From Oscillospiraceae bacterium (lineage in GTDB: Bacteria; Bacillota; Clostridia; Oscillospirales; UBA929): a DNA stretch of 60,673 nt. Shown one piece after another: positions 8,192-17,623 of this stretch (position 1 is its first letter; each line of letters begins with the position of its first letter). The notes under the pieces are model-generated. The model saw only the letters and a list, made by a program, of their open reading frames with translations, did not search any database and was not told the DNA's origin. Made by a program: the position numbers and the translations under genes. The DNA lies in assembly GCA_009780275.1 (NCBI GenBank), contig WRAI01000010.1, positions 1-60,673 of the forward strand, written 5' to 3'.

Positions 8192-9951
8192 AGGCTTGAC
8201 GGCGGGTCGGTTTCGACCGACAGGGCAGTTTTTGGGGTGTTTTGCAGGGGTGGAGGTGTTGCTTCGGACGGCGAGACAATCGTTTTGGGGGGCATCGTTG
8301 CTGTTTCGTGAGGTAGACCCGCATTTTGATCGGACAGTGTCGCTTTTTCTTGCGACAGGCCTGCATTTTGAGCGGGTGATGCTGCATTTTGGTCGGGGGC
8401 GGGGGTAGACTCTGCGGGTTGAGTTGTTATTTTGGCAGGCGTGTCAGTGAGGGATGGTGTATGGGGTTCATCGTATATGCCTACGACTTCGTGCCCGTCG
8501 GCGGACAGGATTTTTTTGCGCGTCGGGCGTGTTAGCAGCGTCAGCAAGCCTGTGCCGATTAAGATGAGTAGAGCGTTGGCGGGGTAAGGGTAGCGTGCAT
8601 TTGTTTCCATCAGAAGCAAGAAAAAGAACAAGCCCCAGAAAGCGATGGACAACGGCAATATCGGTGACAGCCGCCGCCGCGCTTTTTTGACGAACAGCAA
8701 TAGCGACATTGACAGCAGTGCCGCCGCCAGCACAATATAATAATACCCATTTGCCGCAAAACTTAACAGTCGCTGCCAAGCTGCGACGCTGATGTGCCCG
8801 ACAGGTTGGCCGTATTCGTTGACTGTTTCGTTGTTGGCCTGCCAGTTGACGACCCAGTCGTCGCGTCCCCACAGGTTGATGGTTTTGCGCGCCAACAACG
8901 GCAGCATGGTGCCGTCACGCAAGTTTTGGTGCGCCGAATACACAGCCTGCTCCATAAAGTCGCGCTGCACTTCGATGGCAGAGCGCGATGTGTCGTGGAG
9001 CGCGGGCAGGAAGTAGTTGATTTGCAGATATTCATTGAGTATGCCGTTGCTCGGCGCGTGCATGCCGACGAGCAAGTTCCAGCCGCCGCTCATGGCCGGC
9101 CGTGAATTGGGGAAATCAGAGAATGGAATAGGAGGTACGTCGCGGTCAAGGAAAAACTCGCTGAGATCGGTGTCGTAAGAGCGTTGCAATGTTGGTGCGA
9201 GGTAGGCGTGTTCGTACAGAGACAGCGCGCCGAAGTAGAACAGCGGCAACAGCAGGCACAGAATTAGGCCGCGTTTGAGGAAGTTTTTGCCGAAGACGAC
9301 CAAATAACCTTGTACACGCACGAAAGCGTGCGACAGTATCAAGTGAAAGACAAGGGCAATTAAGATAACCAAACTGATGGGGCGGATGATCGATGAAAAC
9401 CCCAGCACAATGCCGCATGCACAGACGAAAAACAGCCGCGATCTCCATATCTCGGCGCGGTGTATGCGCAGATAAAGGCTGATGGCGGCGAGCATGAGCG
9501 TGAGGTGCAGCATTTCGGCGCAGATGAGCGACACAAACATGACTTGACCGGGCATAAACGCCCAAATGAGTGCCGCAATGCCGCCGATCCAGGGCGCAAA
9601 TAACTTGGCGCCGATGTCGTACATGAGCGCGGCGATGGCGAGGCAGAGCGCGAGATTGAAGCCGAATGCCACGCTGTATGATACACCGAACAGACTGTAC
9701 ATCCACGACAGCACCAGCGTATAGCCCCAGGTGTGTGGAAAAATGGCGGTGTACCGTCCCCACAGAATGGTGCCGTGGTTGGCGTAGTGCGCCGCCAGCT
9801 CGTGGTAGCGCGCGAAGTCGCTCACCGGCTCATTGGCGGTCAACAGTATCCACGCGAGGCGGGCGGCCAGCGTTATCAACAGCGCAAGCAGCAGCCATAC
9901 CCATGGCTTTACGCGGGAGAGCCTGTCGGTGATGGTGTAGATTTTTTGCAT
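8188..9951 (-). CDS. GT-C type membrane glycosyltransferase (ArnT/PMT-like), copy 1
   Basis: 587 residues with about ten hydrophobic segments. An early acidic residue after the first segment (VSDFARYHELAAHY) matches the catalytic Asp loop of GT-C enzymes, which transfer sugars from lipid carriers on the outer membrane face. The C-terminal ~90 residues are low complexity, rich in Pro, Thr, Ala and Gln with loose repeats (DQNAGLPHETA, AQNAGLSQEKA). It is paralogous to the gene upstream. The first 25 residues are identical to the paralog's except one, and the DNA over 77 bases is identical. Substrate unknown. Confidence 0.75.
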   Translation of the reverse strand: MQKIYTITDRLSRVKPWVWLLLALLITLAARLAWILLTANEPVSDFARYHELAAHYANHGTILWGRYTAIFPHTWGYTLVLSWMYSLFGVSYSVAFGFNLALCLAIAALMYDIGAKLFAPWIGGIAALIWAFMPGQVMFVSLICAEMLHLTLMLAAISLYLRIHRAEIWRSRLFFVCACGIVLGFSSIIRPISLVILIALVFHLILSHAFVRVQGYLVVFGKNFLKRGLILCLLLPLFYFGALSLYEHAYLAPTLQRSYDTDLSEFFLDRDVPPIPFSDFPNSRPAMSGGWNLLVGMHAPSNGILNEYLQINYFLPALHDTSRSAIEVQRDFMEQAVYSAHQNLRDGTMLPLLARKTINLWGRDDWVVNWQANNETVNEYGQPVGHISVAAWQRLLSFAANGYYYIVLAAALLSMSLLLFVKKARRRLSPILPLSIAFWGLFFFLLLMETNARYPYPANALLILIGTGLLTLLTRPTRKKILSADGHEVVGIYDEPHTPSLTDTPAKITTQPAESTPAPDQNAASPAQNAGLSQEKATLSDQNAGLPHETATMPPKTIVSPSEATPPPLQNTPKTALSVETDPPSSL

Positions 9952-9953
9952 GA
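9877..9953. repeat. 77-bp exact direct repeat, copy A (5' end of GT-C copy 1)
   Basis: Identical to 11352-11428. It covers the first ~25 codons and start codon of both glycosyltransferase genes, while the rest of the genes has diverged. This suggests recent recombination or gene conversion between tandem paralogs. Confidence 0.9.
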
Positions 9954-11426
9954 CAATTCCTCCGTTGTTTTTGGCGGTTTTATAAGATGCGTTAAAAGGC
10001 TTGCGCCGACTAAAATGAGAAGTGTATTGGCCGGGAAAGTGTATCGCGGATGGGTTTCGACAAGCAAGCTGAGGAAAAACAGGCCTGTGAGGATAATCAT
10101 CAGCGGCAATGCGGGTGACAGCAATTTGCGTGACTTTTTTCGCAACAGCCAGAGGGCAGCGGCAGCTAAGGCAAGTGTTAGGATGATGCGGTAGTAGGCG
10201 TTTGCGGCAAACCGCAGGGGTCGTTCAAAACTTGTCACACTGACGAGGCCGGACGTGTCATGTCGTGCGGCCCAACCGACGGCCCAATCGTCACTGCCCC
10301 ACATATGCCGCGCTTTTTCACGCAAGAGTTGCGGGAGCGCGCCGTTTTGAATGGCACGTCCGGTCAGTCTGGCAGCTTGCCGCATAAATATTCGCTGTGC
10401 TTGCTGCGCTGTGATGGAATGGTCATCGGCAACAGGGTAGAAGAAAGTATCGCCAATGTGATGTGTCAAAAAGCCGTTGGTGGGTGCGTGCATACCAACC
10501 AGCAAATTCCAACCGGGACCGTTCATAGCGGGATGCCTGTTTGGGATTTCTTCGTGCAAATGGTGCGGCGGATCGAGCATGCCAATGATGAATTGCCATT
10601 CAGGCGTATCCATTGCGGGCCGCCAATCGCGTGTTTCGTCGGCAAGGCGTTCCGAGCGTTGCAGGGCGGGTGCCAGATAGGCGTGTTCATACACTGCCAT
10701 AACGCCAAAGTATGTCATGGGAATCAGCAGACAGAGCAGTAAGCCTTGACGGCAAAATCGCCTGATGTTGATGAGTAAAATAAATCGATTTGTACGCGTG
10801 GCATGGACTATGACAAGGTGGAGCATAAAGGCGAGTAACAGGACCAATCCAATCGGGCGGACGATGGCGGAGAAAGCCGTTGCCAAGCCGCAAACGCAAG
10901 CTAAAATCAGTCGCATTTTCAGTGTTTCGGCCCTATTCATGCGTACATATAAATTGATAGCCGCCAGCATAATCGCAAGATGGAGCAATTCAGCGGCGAT
11001 AAAATTTGAAAATAAAATTTGACCGGGCATAAGCGCCCAAATCAATGCCGCAACGCCGCCAATCCAAGGTGTAAATAATTTTGCGCCGATGTCATAAATC
11101 AAGGATACAATAGCAAGGCAAAGCACAATGTTAAATCCGTACGCCGTGGCATGTGATGCTCCAAAAATGTTGTACACCCACGACAGTACCATAGTGTAGC
11201 CCCAAGTGTGCGGGAAAATCGAGGTAAATCGCCGCATTAAAATGATATTGTGTTCGGCGTAATGCGCGGCGAGTTCGTGGTAGCGCAGAAAATCGTTGGC
11301 CGGTATATTGCGCGTCAGCAGCACCCACGCCAGGCGCGTGAACAGCGTTACCAACAGCGCAAGCAGCAGCCATACCCATGGCTTTACGCGGGAGAGCCTG
11401 TCGGTGATGGTGTAGATTTTTTGCAT
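9909..11426 (-). CDS. GT-C type membrane glycosyltransferase (ArnT/PMT-like), copy 2
   Basis: 505 residues, a multi-span paralog of the gene at 8188-9951. Conserved blocks run in the same order: DFLRYHELAAHYAEHN, FPHTWGYTMVLSWVYN, GGVAALIWALMPGQILF and ERPLRFAANAYYRIIL. It lacks the low-complexity tail of copy 1. Its last ~14 codons are read, in another frame, through the start of copy 1, so the two genes overlap by 43 bases and the end of this protein is an out-of-frame translation of copy 1's N-terminus. Second gene of the operon after metK. Confidence 0.75.
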   Translation of the reverse strand: MQKIYTITDRLSRVKPWVWLLLALLVTLFTRLAWVLLTRNIPANDFLRYHELAAHYAEHNIILMRRFTSIFPHTWGYTMVLSWVYNIFGASHATAYGFNIVLCLAIVSLIYDIGAKLFTPWIGGVAALIWALMPGQILFSNFIAAELLHLAIMLAAINLYVRMNRAETLKMRLILACVCGLATAFSAIVRPIGLVLLLAFMLHLVIVHATRTNRFILLINIRRFCRQGLLLCLLIPMTYFGVMAVYEHAYLAPALQRSERLADETRDWRPAMDTPEWQFIIGMLDPPHHLHEEIPNRHPAMNGPGWNLLVGMHAPTNGFLTHHIGDTFFYPVADDHSITAQQAQRIFMRQAARLTGRAIQNGALPQLLREKARHMWGSDDWAVGWAARHDTSGLVSVTSFERPLRFAANAYYRIILTLALAAAALWLLRKKSRKLLSPALPLMIILTGLFFLSLLVETHPRYTFPANTLLILVGASLLTHLIKPPKTTEELSCKKSTPSPTGSPA

Positions 11427-11428
11427 GA
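11352..11428. repeat. 77-bp exact direct repeat, copy B (5' end of GT-C copy 2)
   Basis: Identical to 9877-9953; see that entry. Confidence 0.9.
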
Positions 11429-11498
11429 GTTGGCCTCCCTGCGTAAATTTGGAATGCGAAATTATCGCGCGGCGGCGCGGGCGAACACTGTTCGTCCC

Positions 11499-12668
11499 TT
11501 ATGCTAATAATTCTTTCAGTTCGTCGGCTCTGTGTGTTTTTTCCCAGGGCAAGTCCAAGTCGTGGCGGCCGAAGTGGCCGTAAGCGGCGGTTTGGGCGTA
11601 GATGGGGCGGCGCAGATCAAGGTATTCGATGATTTTGGCCGGGCGGAGATCGAAAAGTTGGTTGATGGCGGCGGTGATTTTGTCGTCGCTGACGATGCCT
11701 GTGCCAAATGTGTCGACCAGCACGCTGACGGGGGTGCTGACGCCGATGGCGTAGGCGACTTCCAACTCGCAACGGCGCGCCAGCCCCGCAGCAACGATGT
11801 TTTTGGCAATGTGGCGCATCATATACGCTGCGCTGCGGTCGACTTTGGTGGGATCTTTGCCCGAGAATGCGCCGCCGCCGTGCCGCGCCGCGCCGCCGTA
11901 GGTGTCGACGATGAGCTTGCGGCCGGTCAGTCCCGAGTCGCCCTGTGGGCCGCCGACGACGAAACGGCCGGTCGGGTTGATGTAGAATTTGGTGTCGTTG
12001 TCGAGCCACCCGACGGGTATGACGGGGTCTATGACGGCCTCGCGCAAGGCTTTGCGCAAAGCGTCGGTGCTGATATTTTCGGTATGGTGTGCCGACAGCA
12101 CGATGGCGGGGCAGCGTGTAATGTTGCCGTTCTTGTCGTATTGGACGGTGACTTGGGCTTTGCCGTCGGGGCGCAGCCAGCCGAATGTACCGTCTTTGCG
12201 TACTTGGGTGAGTTGGCGAGTGAGTTTATGCGAATAGACCAGCGCGGCCGGCATGAGTTCCGGCGTTTCGTCGCAAGCATAACCAAACATCATGCCTTGG
12301 TCGCCAGCACCCGTCATGTCGGCGGCGTCGCCGGCATATTCGAAGGCTTGGTTGACGCCTTGGGCGATGTCGGCGCTCTGCTCGTCAATAGAGGTCAAAA
12401 TGGCGCAGGTGCGGTAATCCATGCCGCCGACAGCGTCGTCATAGCCAATGCGTTGCAACGTATCGCGCACGATTTTTGGAATATCGGCGTATGCGTTGGT
12501 TGAAATTTCGCCCATGACAAGTGCCATGCCTGTGGTAACAATGGACTCGCAGGCAACACGCGCGTGCGGGTCTTGCGCTAAAATGGCGTCAAGCACACCG
12601 TCGGAAATTTGGTCGCACACCTTGTCGGAATGTCCCTCGGTGACGGATTCGGATGTGAATAGTTTCAT
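11499..12668 (-). CDS. metK: S-adenosylmethionine synthetase
   Basis: 389 residues from [20 protein letters not shown], the canonical start, with AAAGGAGAG upstream (12677-12685). It makes SAM from methionine and ATP. Family motifs seen: [12 protein letters not shown], the signature [19 protein letters not shown], and [19 protein letters not shown]. Full length. First gene of a probable operon with the two glycosyltransferases, mrnC and yitT. The short upstream region (12669-12760) holds a REP-like palindrome and no recognisable SAM riboswitch. Confidence 0.97.
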   Translation of the reverse strand: MKLFTSESVTEGHSDKVCDQISDGVLDAILAQDPHARVACESIVTTGMALVMGEISTNAYADIPKIVRDTLQRIGYDDAVGGMDYRTCAILTSIDEQSADIAQGVNQAFEYAGDAADMTGAGDQGMMFGYACDETPELMPAALVYSHKLTRQLTQVRKDGTFGWLRPDGKAQVTVQYDKNGNITRCPAIVLSAHHTENISTDALRKALREAVIDPVIPVGWLDNDTKFYINPTGRFVVGGPQGDSGLTGRKLIVDTYGGAARHGGGAFSGKDPTKVDRSAAYMMRHIAKNIVAAGLARRCELEVAYAIGVSTPVSVLVDTFGTGIVSDDKITAAINQLFDLRPAKIIEYLDLRRPIYAQTAAYGHFGRHDLDLPWEKTHRADELKELLA

Positions 12669-12695
12669 GGGATAGGGCTCTCCTTTGTTTTTATA

Positions 12696-12719
12696 GGGAC
12701 AGTAGAGCACTGCCCCTAC
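12696..12719 (-). repeat. GTAG-headed REP-like palindrome
   Basis: On the minus strand it starts GTAGGGGCAGTGCTC and ends ACTGTCCC, an imperfect hairpin. It lies in the metK 5' leader. Member of the family described at 24470-25006. Confidence 0.6.
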
Positions 12720-12760
12720 GCGCAGTATACCACCATTTACTGTAAAATTCAATAGATGCA

Positions 12761-12789
12761 TTGACAACAAGGGCTGTATCGCGTACAAT
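12761..12789 (+). promoter_or_regulatory. sigma-A type promoter for the SLH-GH26 gene
   Basis: TTGACA (12761-12766) and TACAAT (12784-12789) with 17 bases between; the gene's ribosome site (AGGAG) and ATG follow at about 12808-12821. Confidence 0.75.
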
Positions 12790-12820
12790 AAAAGGAACGA
12801 AGGCTTAGGAGAATATATTT

Positions 12821-15800
12821 ATGAAAACAAAACGCGCGTTATCGCTGGCGGTGAGTTTGTTGATGCTGTTGTCTATGACGAACGGCGTTGCGTTTGCAGC
12901 CGATTCCCCGCTGTCTGCTGATTCGCCCAACAGCTGGGCTGTGCCGTATGTGCTGCGGGCTGTGGAGTTGGAGATTATTGACAGTCAGGATTTGCCCGAA
13001 GGGGTGCTGTTTCGGGAGGGTGCGCCGCGTTGGTACATAGCTGAATTACTGGCCAATTATATGGTTGTTTACAGCGGCGCGGCAGACCTTGATGAAGTTG
13101 TTTCCAACTGGTTGGCGGTGCCGGGCAATGAGCCGGGCGATATAGATTTCCCTGATGTGCCGGATACGCACCCGCAGTATGCGCAGATCATGGCGATGGC
13201 GACGATGGGTGTTGTGACAGGCGGTGAGTTCGGCGGTGTGTTTGGCTTTGGGCCGAACCATACGCTGACGCGCGCTGAAGCGGCTGTCGGCTTGACGCGC
13301 ATGATGGAGGCCTTGGGGTATACTGTGGTAGGTTTCCCGGCCGCGACTGATTTTGCCGACTGGCTGCCGCCGGGGCAAGGCGGTATTCAGTCTTGGGCGC
13401 GCGGGGCGGTTGCCTTTATGTATTACCATGAGGTGATGCTCAGCACGGCGACAACCGGTACGCCGCCGGGCGACCCGCTTTTCATCTTTAATCCAAATTT
13501 TGCGTTTCAGACACAGCAGTTGATCGCCGGTATGGTGCGTATGCTGGATGAAGTGGAGTGGCGCGATCCGCCGCAATGCCAATGCATGATGTCACAGGTT
13601 CACTTTGATATTTTTGATTTGGTGCCGGGCGGCTGGGTGAGCGAGCCGAGCGCGCCGGGGGCTGACAACAGCGTGATTGTTGAAGTTGACGACGATGCGT
13701 ACCGACTTATCAATGTCGGCGGCTCTTGGCCGCATACGACGTATACGATGGAGACGCCCATTCCGCTGCTTGCGGCAGATTGGGATGACATGGTGCTGCG
13801 CTATAATATCAGGGTGGCAGGCGCGGCAAATATCTTGTTTGCCCATGGTGATGCTACACAGGACAATCTCTATTCGTTGAGTTATATTCTCTCTGAGCGC
13901 ACGATAGGCACTGCCGATGACGACTTGCCTGCCGGCTGGTACAGCGGAGAGATACCGTTGCGCGAATTGCTTGCTTATATGCGCCAAGGGCAGCAGATAA
14001 CGCCGTTTGCCGGCGAGTTGTTCAGTTTGGCGGCGATGCGTGTCTTTGCCGTCAACGGCACGGTCACATTCTACAGCTTCAGCATTGAAACGGTGTTTGA
14101 GTGCATCGGCGAAGGGTGTACGGCGGGTACGCCTGACCCAAACCGCCCGCCTGAAATCGAATGGCTATGGCGCGGTCAATATGCCGGCAGCGGATTTGCC
14201 GGCAGCGGCTTCTTCCCCAACGGCGTCAACATTGTCGATTACGCTTACTATCACAACCGAGAACGTGTTGACACCATCCCCGGACCTGTCGGCAACAACG
14301 ATGTCAAGTATGTTTTTTATAGCCAGACAGAGGCGCGTGTCGTCAATGTCAACGATGGTTGGGCCATCACCTTGCCGACGCATGACTATACTGCCGACTT
14401 TCGGCTCAGCGGCATTCGCTCGCAATTTCATTACGGCGCGTATGATGGCGCCGACTCGGTACTTACGGTAACGCGCGAAGACCAAAGTCCGTATTCTAAC
14501 ACGCGCGAGGGATGGAATATATTTTTTGGCGAGTGGATCAACCGCTTTATTGGCAGTGATACTTTCTTGAGTAACAATGATATCGGTACGGTTCGCGCGC
14601 AGTCGACGCGGGTTCATATATTGCCGGGCTTTGAAGTTGTCACGTATAACTTACGCGTTGAAGGGCGCGGAAACATTGAACGTCCCTATTACGATATTGC
14701 TGTCATTCGCCGCACCGGTGAGTACCGGGTGCATTATATGCTCGTGCGCCGCTCGGCACGTGAAGATGTCATTGGCTTTGACAGGTTGATTGCCGGATTT
14801 GCCGTGTTCTCGCGCAACGGCCGGGCGCAAAATGACCAAACGCCATTTGAGCCGAATATTCCTGACTATTGGAGCGCCGAGACGCGTGCATACTATGAGA
14901 AACTGCTCAATCAGGAGACGGTTGACTGGGGTTTCTTTACTCGCTCGATGGCGGGCGACCAGCAGCCAAACTGGTCTTGGGGCAATATAGCGTTAGACCG
15001 CTACCATCTCAATAGGACACAAAATTTCCTGGCCGAGCACATGGGGCTGGACAGCCGATTTGACTTCCCCATTCTGCCCACGTATACGCATTTGCGCGGC
15101 ACCGGCACTGCAGCAAACGGGTGGCGCGGCGTTCACATCGGCATGCCGTTGACGTTGGCGCGTGAGTTCGCGGGCGGCAACGGGTTTAACGGCCGTCCCG
15201 TATTGCAAATCAGCTATCAATTCACCACGACGAACAACGGTAGCTTGGACGTTGCGCGGTCGCCGATGTTTGACATTCTCAACGGCGATTATGACGACCA
15301 GTTCCGCTTTGAAGCGCAACAGCTTATCGCCTACGGCTATCCCGTCCTCTTCCGGCTCAACAACGAAATGAACACCGACTGGGTGAGTTATTGCGGTATG
15401 ATTACGCTGATGGATCCTGACATTTTTGTCAAGACGTGGGAGCATATGTACAACATTTTCCGCGAAGAGGGTGCTGACAATCTGATATGGATTTTCAATC
15501 CCCATACGCCGACAATTCCGTTTGGCAGCTGGGGCGAATGGCAGGCGTATTTGCCCAGCATGGACACGGTGCATATGCTTGGCATTACCTATTACGAGAT
15601 GGGAAACCATCCGGAGTTCCGGTCGTTTAGAAGCATGTATACGACGATTTATAACAAGTATATACCCTACTTCGATAACTTTCCGTGGTCGATTTCGGAA
15701 TTTGCTGCCGGTTCGGGCGGTGAGCGGCAGTGGCGCGACGGCGGCTGGCAGCCTACCACGCGATTCCGCCATGTTGCGCAGCAGACGGCGTGGGTCAATG

Positions 15801-16006
15801 CCATGTTTAACGATTTTAGAAATCGTCAAAATCACCGCTATCTGCAAAACATCAGGATTGCCGTGTGGTTTTCGGTCAACGACGTGGTAGGCCTTGGTTG
15901 GGGTCAAAATCGTCATTACTACTCGGTCAATCAGCTGGACATTGCTACGCATGAAACCATGCCGACCATTCACGCGTTTAGGGATTGGTTCGCTGAGCAG
16001 AGCTAG
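12821..16006 (+). CDS. secreted SLH-domain protein with glycoside hydrolase family 26-like catalytic domain
   Basis: 1061 residues. Residues 1-27 are a signal peptide ending AFAA. Three SLH repeats cover about 30-245 (SPNSWAVPYVLRAVEL, FPDVPDTHPQYAQIMAM, WARGAVAFMYYHEVM), anchoring to the wall polymer. Residues ~255-430 form a beta-rich domain with GGSWPHTTY (300-308), also found in the phosphodiester glycosidase at 33291-36089. Residues ~435-690 are an unassigned beta-rich region. From ~700 to the end is a TIM barrel resembling GH26 mannanases: general acid/base Glu849 in RLNNEMN and nucleophile Glu960 in WSISEFA. A surface mannan or related beta-glycan is the likely substrate. Confidence 0.82.
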   Translation: MKTKRALSLAVSLLMLLSMTNGVAFAADSPLSADSPNSWAVPYVLRAVELEIIDSQDLPEGVLFREGAPRWYIAELLANYMVVYSGAADLDEVVSNWLAVPGNEPGDIDFPDVPDTHPQYAQIMAMATMGVVTGGEFGGVFGFGPNHTLTRAEAAVGLTRMMEALGYTVVGFPAATDFADWLPPGQGGIQSWARGAVAFMYYHEVMLSTATTGTPPGDPLFIFNPNFAFQTQQLIAGMVRMLDEVEWRDPPQCQCMMSQVHFDIFDLVPGGWVSEPSAPGADNSVIVEVDDDAYRLINVGGSWPHTTYTMETPIPLLAADWDDMVLRYNIRVAGAANILFAHGDATQDNLYSLSYILSERTIGTADDDLPAGWYSGEIPLRELLAYMRQGQQITPFAGELFSLAAMRVFAVNGTVTFYSFSIETVFECIGEGCTAGTPDPNRPPEIEWLWRGQYAGSGFAGSGFFPNGVNIVDYAYYHNRERVDTIPGPVGNNDVKYVFYSQTEARVVNVNDGWAITLPTHDYTADFRLSGIRSQFHYGAYDGADSVLTVTREDQSPYSNTREGWNIFFGEWINRFIGSDTFLSNNDIGTVRAQSTRVHILPGFEVVTYNLRVEGRGNIERPYYDIAVIRRTGEYRVHYMLVRRSAREDVIGFDRLIAGFAVFSRNGRAQNDQTPFEPNIPDYWSAETRAYYEKLLNQETVDWGFFTRSMAGDQQPNWSWGNIALDRYHLNRTQNFLAEHMGLDSRFDFPILPTYTHLRGTGTAANGWRGVHIGMPLTLAREFAGGNGFNGRPVLQISYQFTTTNNGSLDVARSPMFDILNGDYDDQFRFEAQQLIAYGYPVLFRLNNEMNTDWVSYCGMITLMDPDIFVKTWEHMYNIFREEGADNLIWIFNPHTPTIPFGSWGEWQAYLPSMDTVHMLGITYYEMGNHPEFRSFRSMYTTIYNKYIPYFDNFPWSISEFAAGSGGERQWRDGGWQPTTRFRHVAQQTAWVNAMFNDFRNRQNHRYLQNIRIAVWFSVNDVVGLGWGQNRHYYSVNQLDIATHETMPTIHAFRDWFAEQS

Positions 16007-16020
16007 GAGAAATTTACGGC

Positions 16021-16047
16021 ACAAGGGCGGCATTATGCCGCCCTTGT
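16021..16047 (+). terminator. rho-independent terminator of the SLH-GH26 gene
   Basis: Perfect palindrome ACAAGGGCGGCA / TGCCGCCCTTGT around a short loop, 15 bases after the stop, followed by an AT-rich run. The core resembles the REP palindromes of this genome but lacks their GTAG head. Confidence 0.65.
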
Positions 16048-16062
16048 ATTATATATTATGCC

Positions 16063-16091
16063 TTGACAGTTGGGTACAAACGTTGTACAAT
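16063..16091 (+). promoter_or_regulatory. promoter with palindrome, upstream of the AadE-SLOG gene
   Basis: TTGACA (16063-16068) and TACAAT (16086-16091), 17 bases apart. A perfect palindrome GTACAA-ACG-TTGTAC (16074-16088) fills the spacer and runs into the -10 box, the usual place for a repressor operator. Confidence 0.7.
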
Positions 16092-16128
16092 AAATGCATT
16101 GAAGCCTTAAAAATAAAGGAGTGGTGAT

Positions 16129-17502
16129 ATGCGCACGCCTGAACAGATGAAAGAGTTGATTATAAAAGTTGCCGAGAAGGATAAACGCATTCGTGCCGTG
16201 ATGCTTGGCGGGTCGCGGGCTAATGCTGATGCGCCGCGTGACGATTGGATGGATTACGATGTCGGATATGTTATCGATTGCGAAAAGTCGATTAAGGCAA
16301 TGACCAAAGACTTAACGTGGATGGATGTACTCGGCGATGAAGTTTCCGTGCGTATTACGAGCGCAGAAAAGCCCGATTGGTCGGACGGGGAAAGCTATTT
16401 TATTTTGACCCAATATGCCGATGGCACGCGCATTGACTTGACATTTGCGACAGTTGATGCCTATCACAAAACGCTCGAATCCGGCGATCACGGTCCTGCT
16501 GAAATTTGGTTGGACAAAGATGGTGTATTTAACCTTGGGCATGACAACGGATTGAAATATTATGTTGAAGCACCCGACGAAAAAACATATCTCGTGTGTT
16601 GCAACGAGTTTTGGTGGATAATGCCGTATGTTGCCAAAGGCTTGTGTCGTCAGGAAATGAGCTTTGCGCAAACCTTTTTGACCCATATACGGGAAGAGTT
16701 AGTTAAAGCATTGGGTTGGTATGTTGGCATGAAGAACGAAACGCCGGTTACAATCGGGAAGTTTGGAAAGTATCTGCAAAAACTTCTGCCGCCGGAGATT
16801 TGGCGTGAATTTGCTGCGACGTATGCCGGGGGTGAGTATCCGCAGATGTGGAGTGCTTTGTTTATGGCAGGCGAGCTGTTTGGCAAGGTGGCGCAGCAAG
16901 TGGCCGACCACTATGGGTTTGCCTATCCGTATAAGGACGAGCAGCGCGTGACGGCGTTGCTGAAAAGCATGCAAAGCGACGCCACCAAGCGCATTCGCGC
17001 TACGACCTGCGCGTTTACGGGGCGGCGGCCGCAGGCTTTGCCGTGGGGCTACGACGACGGTCATCCCGACGCGCGGGCGTTTGCCAAACGCATCAGCGCC
17101 GAGATTGAGAGAAGCTATGACGCGGGGTATCGCAATTTTATTTGTGGCATGGCACAGGGCGTGGACTTGCTGGCGTGCGAACAGGCAATTTTGCTCAAAA
17201 AGACAACCTGCCCTGAGCTGGTGCTGGTGGCCGCCATTCCCGGCAAAGACCAAACGCGCAACTGGCCGTCGGAGCAAATCGAACGGTATAATGCCTGCTT
17301 AAAACATTGCGATGTGCGCCGTATTTTGTCGCAGTTTTGCAATGTGGAGACGTACCATTACCGCAATCGCTGGATGGTTGACAATGCCAGCCGTTTGATT
17401 GCCGTGTGGGAAGGCGACCCGTCGGGCGGAACGGGGCGGACGGTAGCGTATGCCGAGAGCAAGGGCGTTGATGTGGTTAAGATTTGGTGGGATGAGAAAT
17501 AA
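16129..17502 (+). CDS. aminoglycoside 6-adenylyltransferase-like domain fused to SLOG (DUF1273/YpsA-like) domain
   Basis: 457 residues, ATG with AAGGAG upstream. Residues 1-285 match streptomycin 6-adenylyltransferases (AadE): nucleotidyltransferase motif MLGGSRANAD (25-34) with paired aspartates Asp42 and Asp44 in MDYDVGY, then the usual all-helical half. Residues ~290-457 match the DUF1273/YpsA branch of the SLOG superfamily: CAFTGRRPQALPWGYDD (294-310), GYRNFICGMAQGVDLLACE, VAAIPGKDQTRNWP, YHYRNRWMVDNASRLIAVW. SLOG domains are Rossmann-like and bind nucleotide-derived ligands. The frame is continuous with no stop or frameshift at the joint. It stands alone between its own promoter and the next gene. 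Function of the pair is unknown; a ligand-sensing transferase is one reading. Confidence 0.85.
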   Translation: MRTPEQMKELIIKVAEKDKRIRAVMLGGSRANADAPRDDWMDYDVGYVIDCEKSIKAMTKDLTWMDVLGDEVSVRITSAEKPDWSDGESYFILTQYADGTRIDLTFATVDAYHKTLESGDHGPAEIWLDKDGVFNLGHDNGLKYYVEAPDEKTYLVCCNEFWWIMPYVAKGLCRQEMSFAQTFLTHIREELVKALGWYVGMKNETPVTIGKFGKYLQKLLPPEIWREFAATYAGGEYPQMWSALFMAGELFGKVAQQVADHYGFAYPYKDEQRVTALLKSMQSDATKRIRATTCAFTGRRPQALPWGYDDGHPDARAFAKRISAEIERSYDAGYRNFICGMAQGVDLLACEQAILLKKTTCPELVLVAAIPGKDQTRNWPSEQIERYNACLKHCDVRRILSQFCNVETYHYRNRWMVDNASRLIAVWEGDPSGGTGRTVAYAESKGVDVVKIWWDEK

Positions 17503-17592
17503 GTCTATTGCTTTGTGTGTATTTTCTCTTTGTTTGGCCGGGCGGGTACTGATTTTGTCTTCACATCGGTATGGCGCATAAGACAACCCTTG

Positions 17593-17617
17593 CACCTCAT
17601 AGGTTATCCATGAGGTG
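17593..17617 (+). promoter_or_regulatory. hairpin covering the ribosome site of the YlmC-like gene
   Basis: CACCTCAT (17593-17600) and ATGAGGTG (17610-17617) form a perfect 8-base stem with a 9-base loop. The 3' arm contains GAGGTG, the Shine-Dalgarno sequence for ATG 17624. Confidence 0.6.
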
Positions 17618-17623
17618 ACGCTT

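Noticed and set aside
11532..12503. Open frame of 323 codons on the plus strand across metK
   Set aside because: It is the antisense shadow of metK: metK is complete with all motifs, and the plus-strand protein has no family resemblance.
12669..12760. SAM riboswitch upstream of metK
   Set aside because: The region is too short and lacks the conserved kink-turn and core sequences; it contains a REP palindrome instead.
14993..16033. Open frame of 346 codons on the minus strand across the GH26 domain
   Set aside because: Shadow of a gene with catalytic motifs; no ribosome site and a basic, low-information protein.
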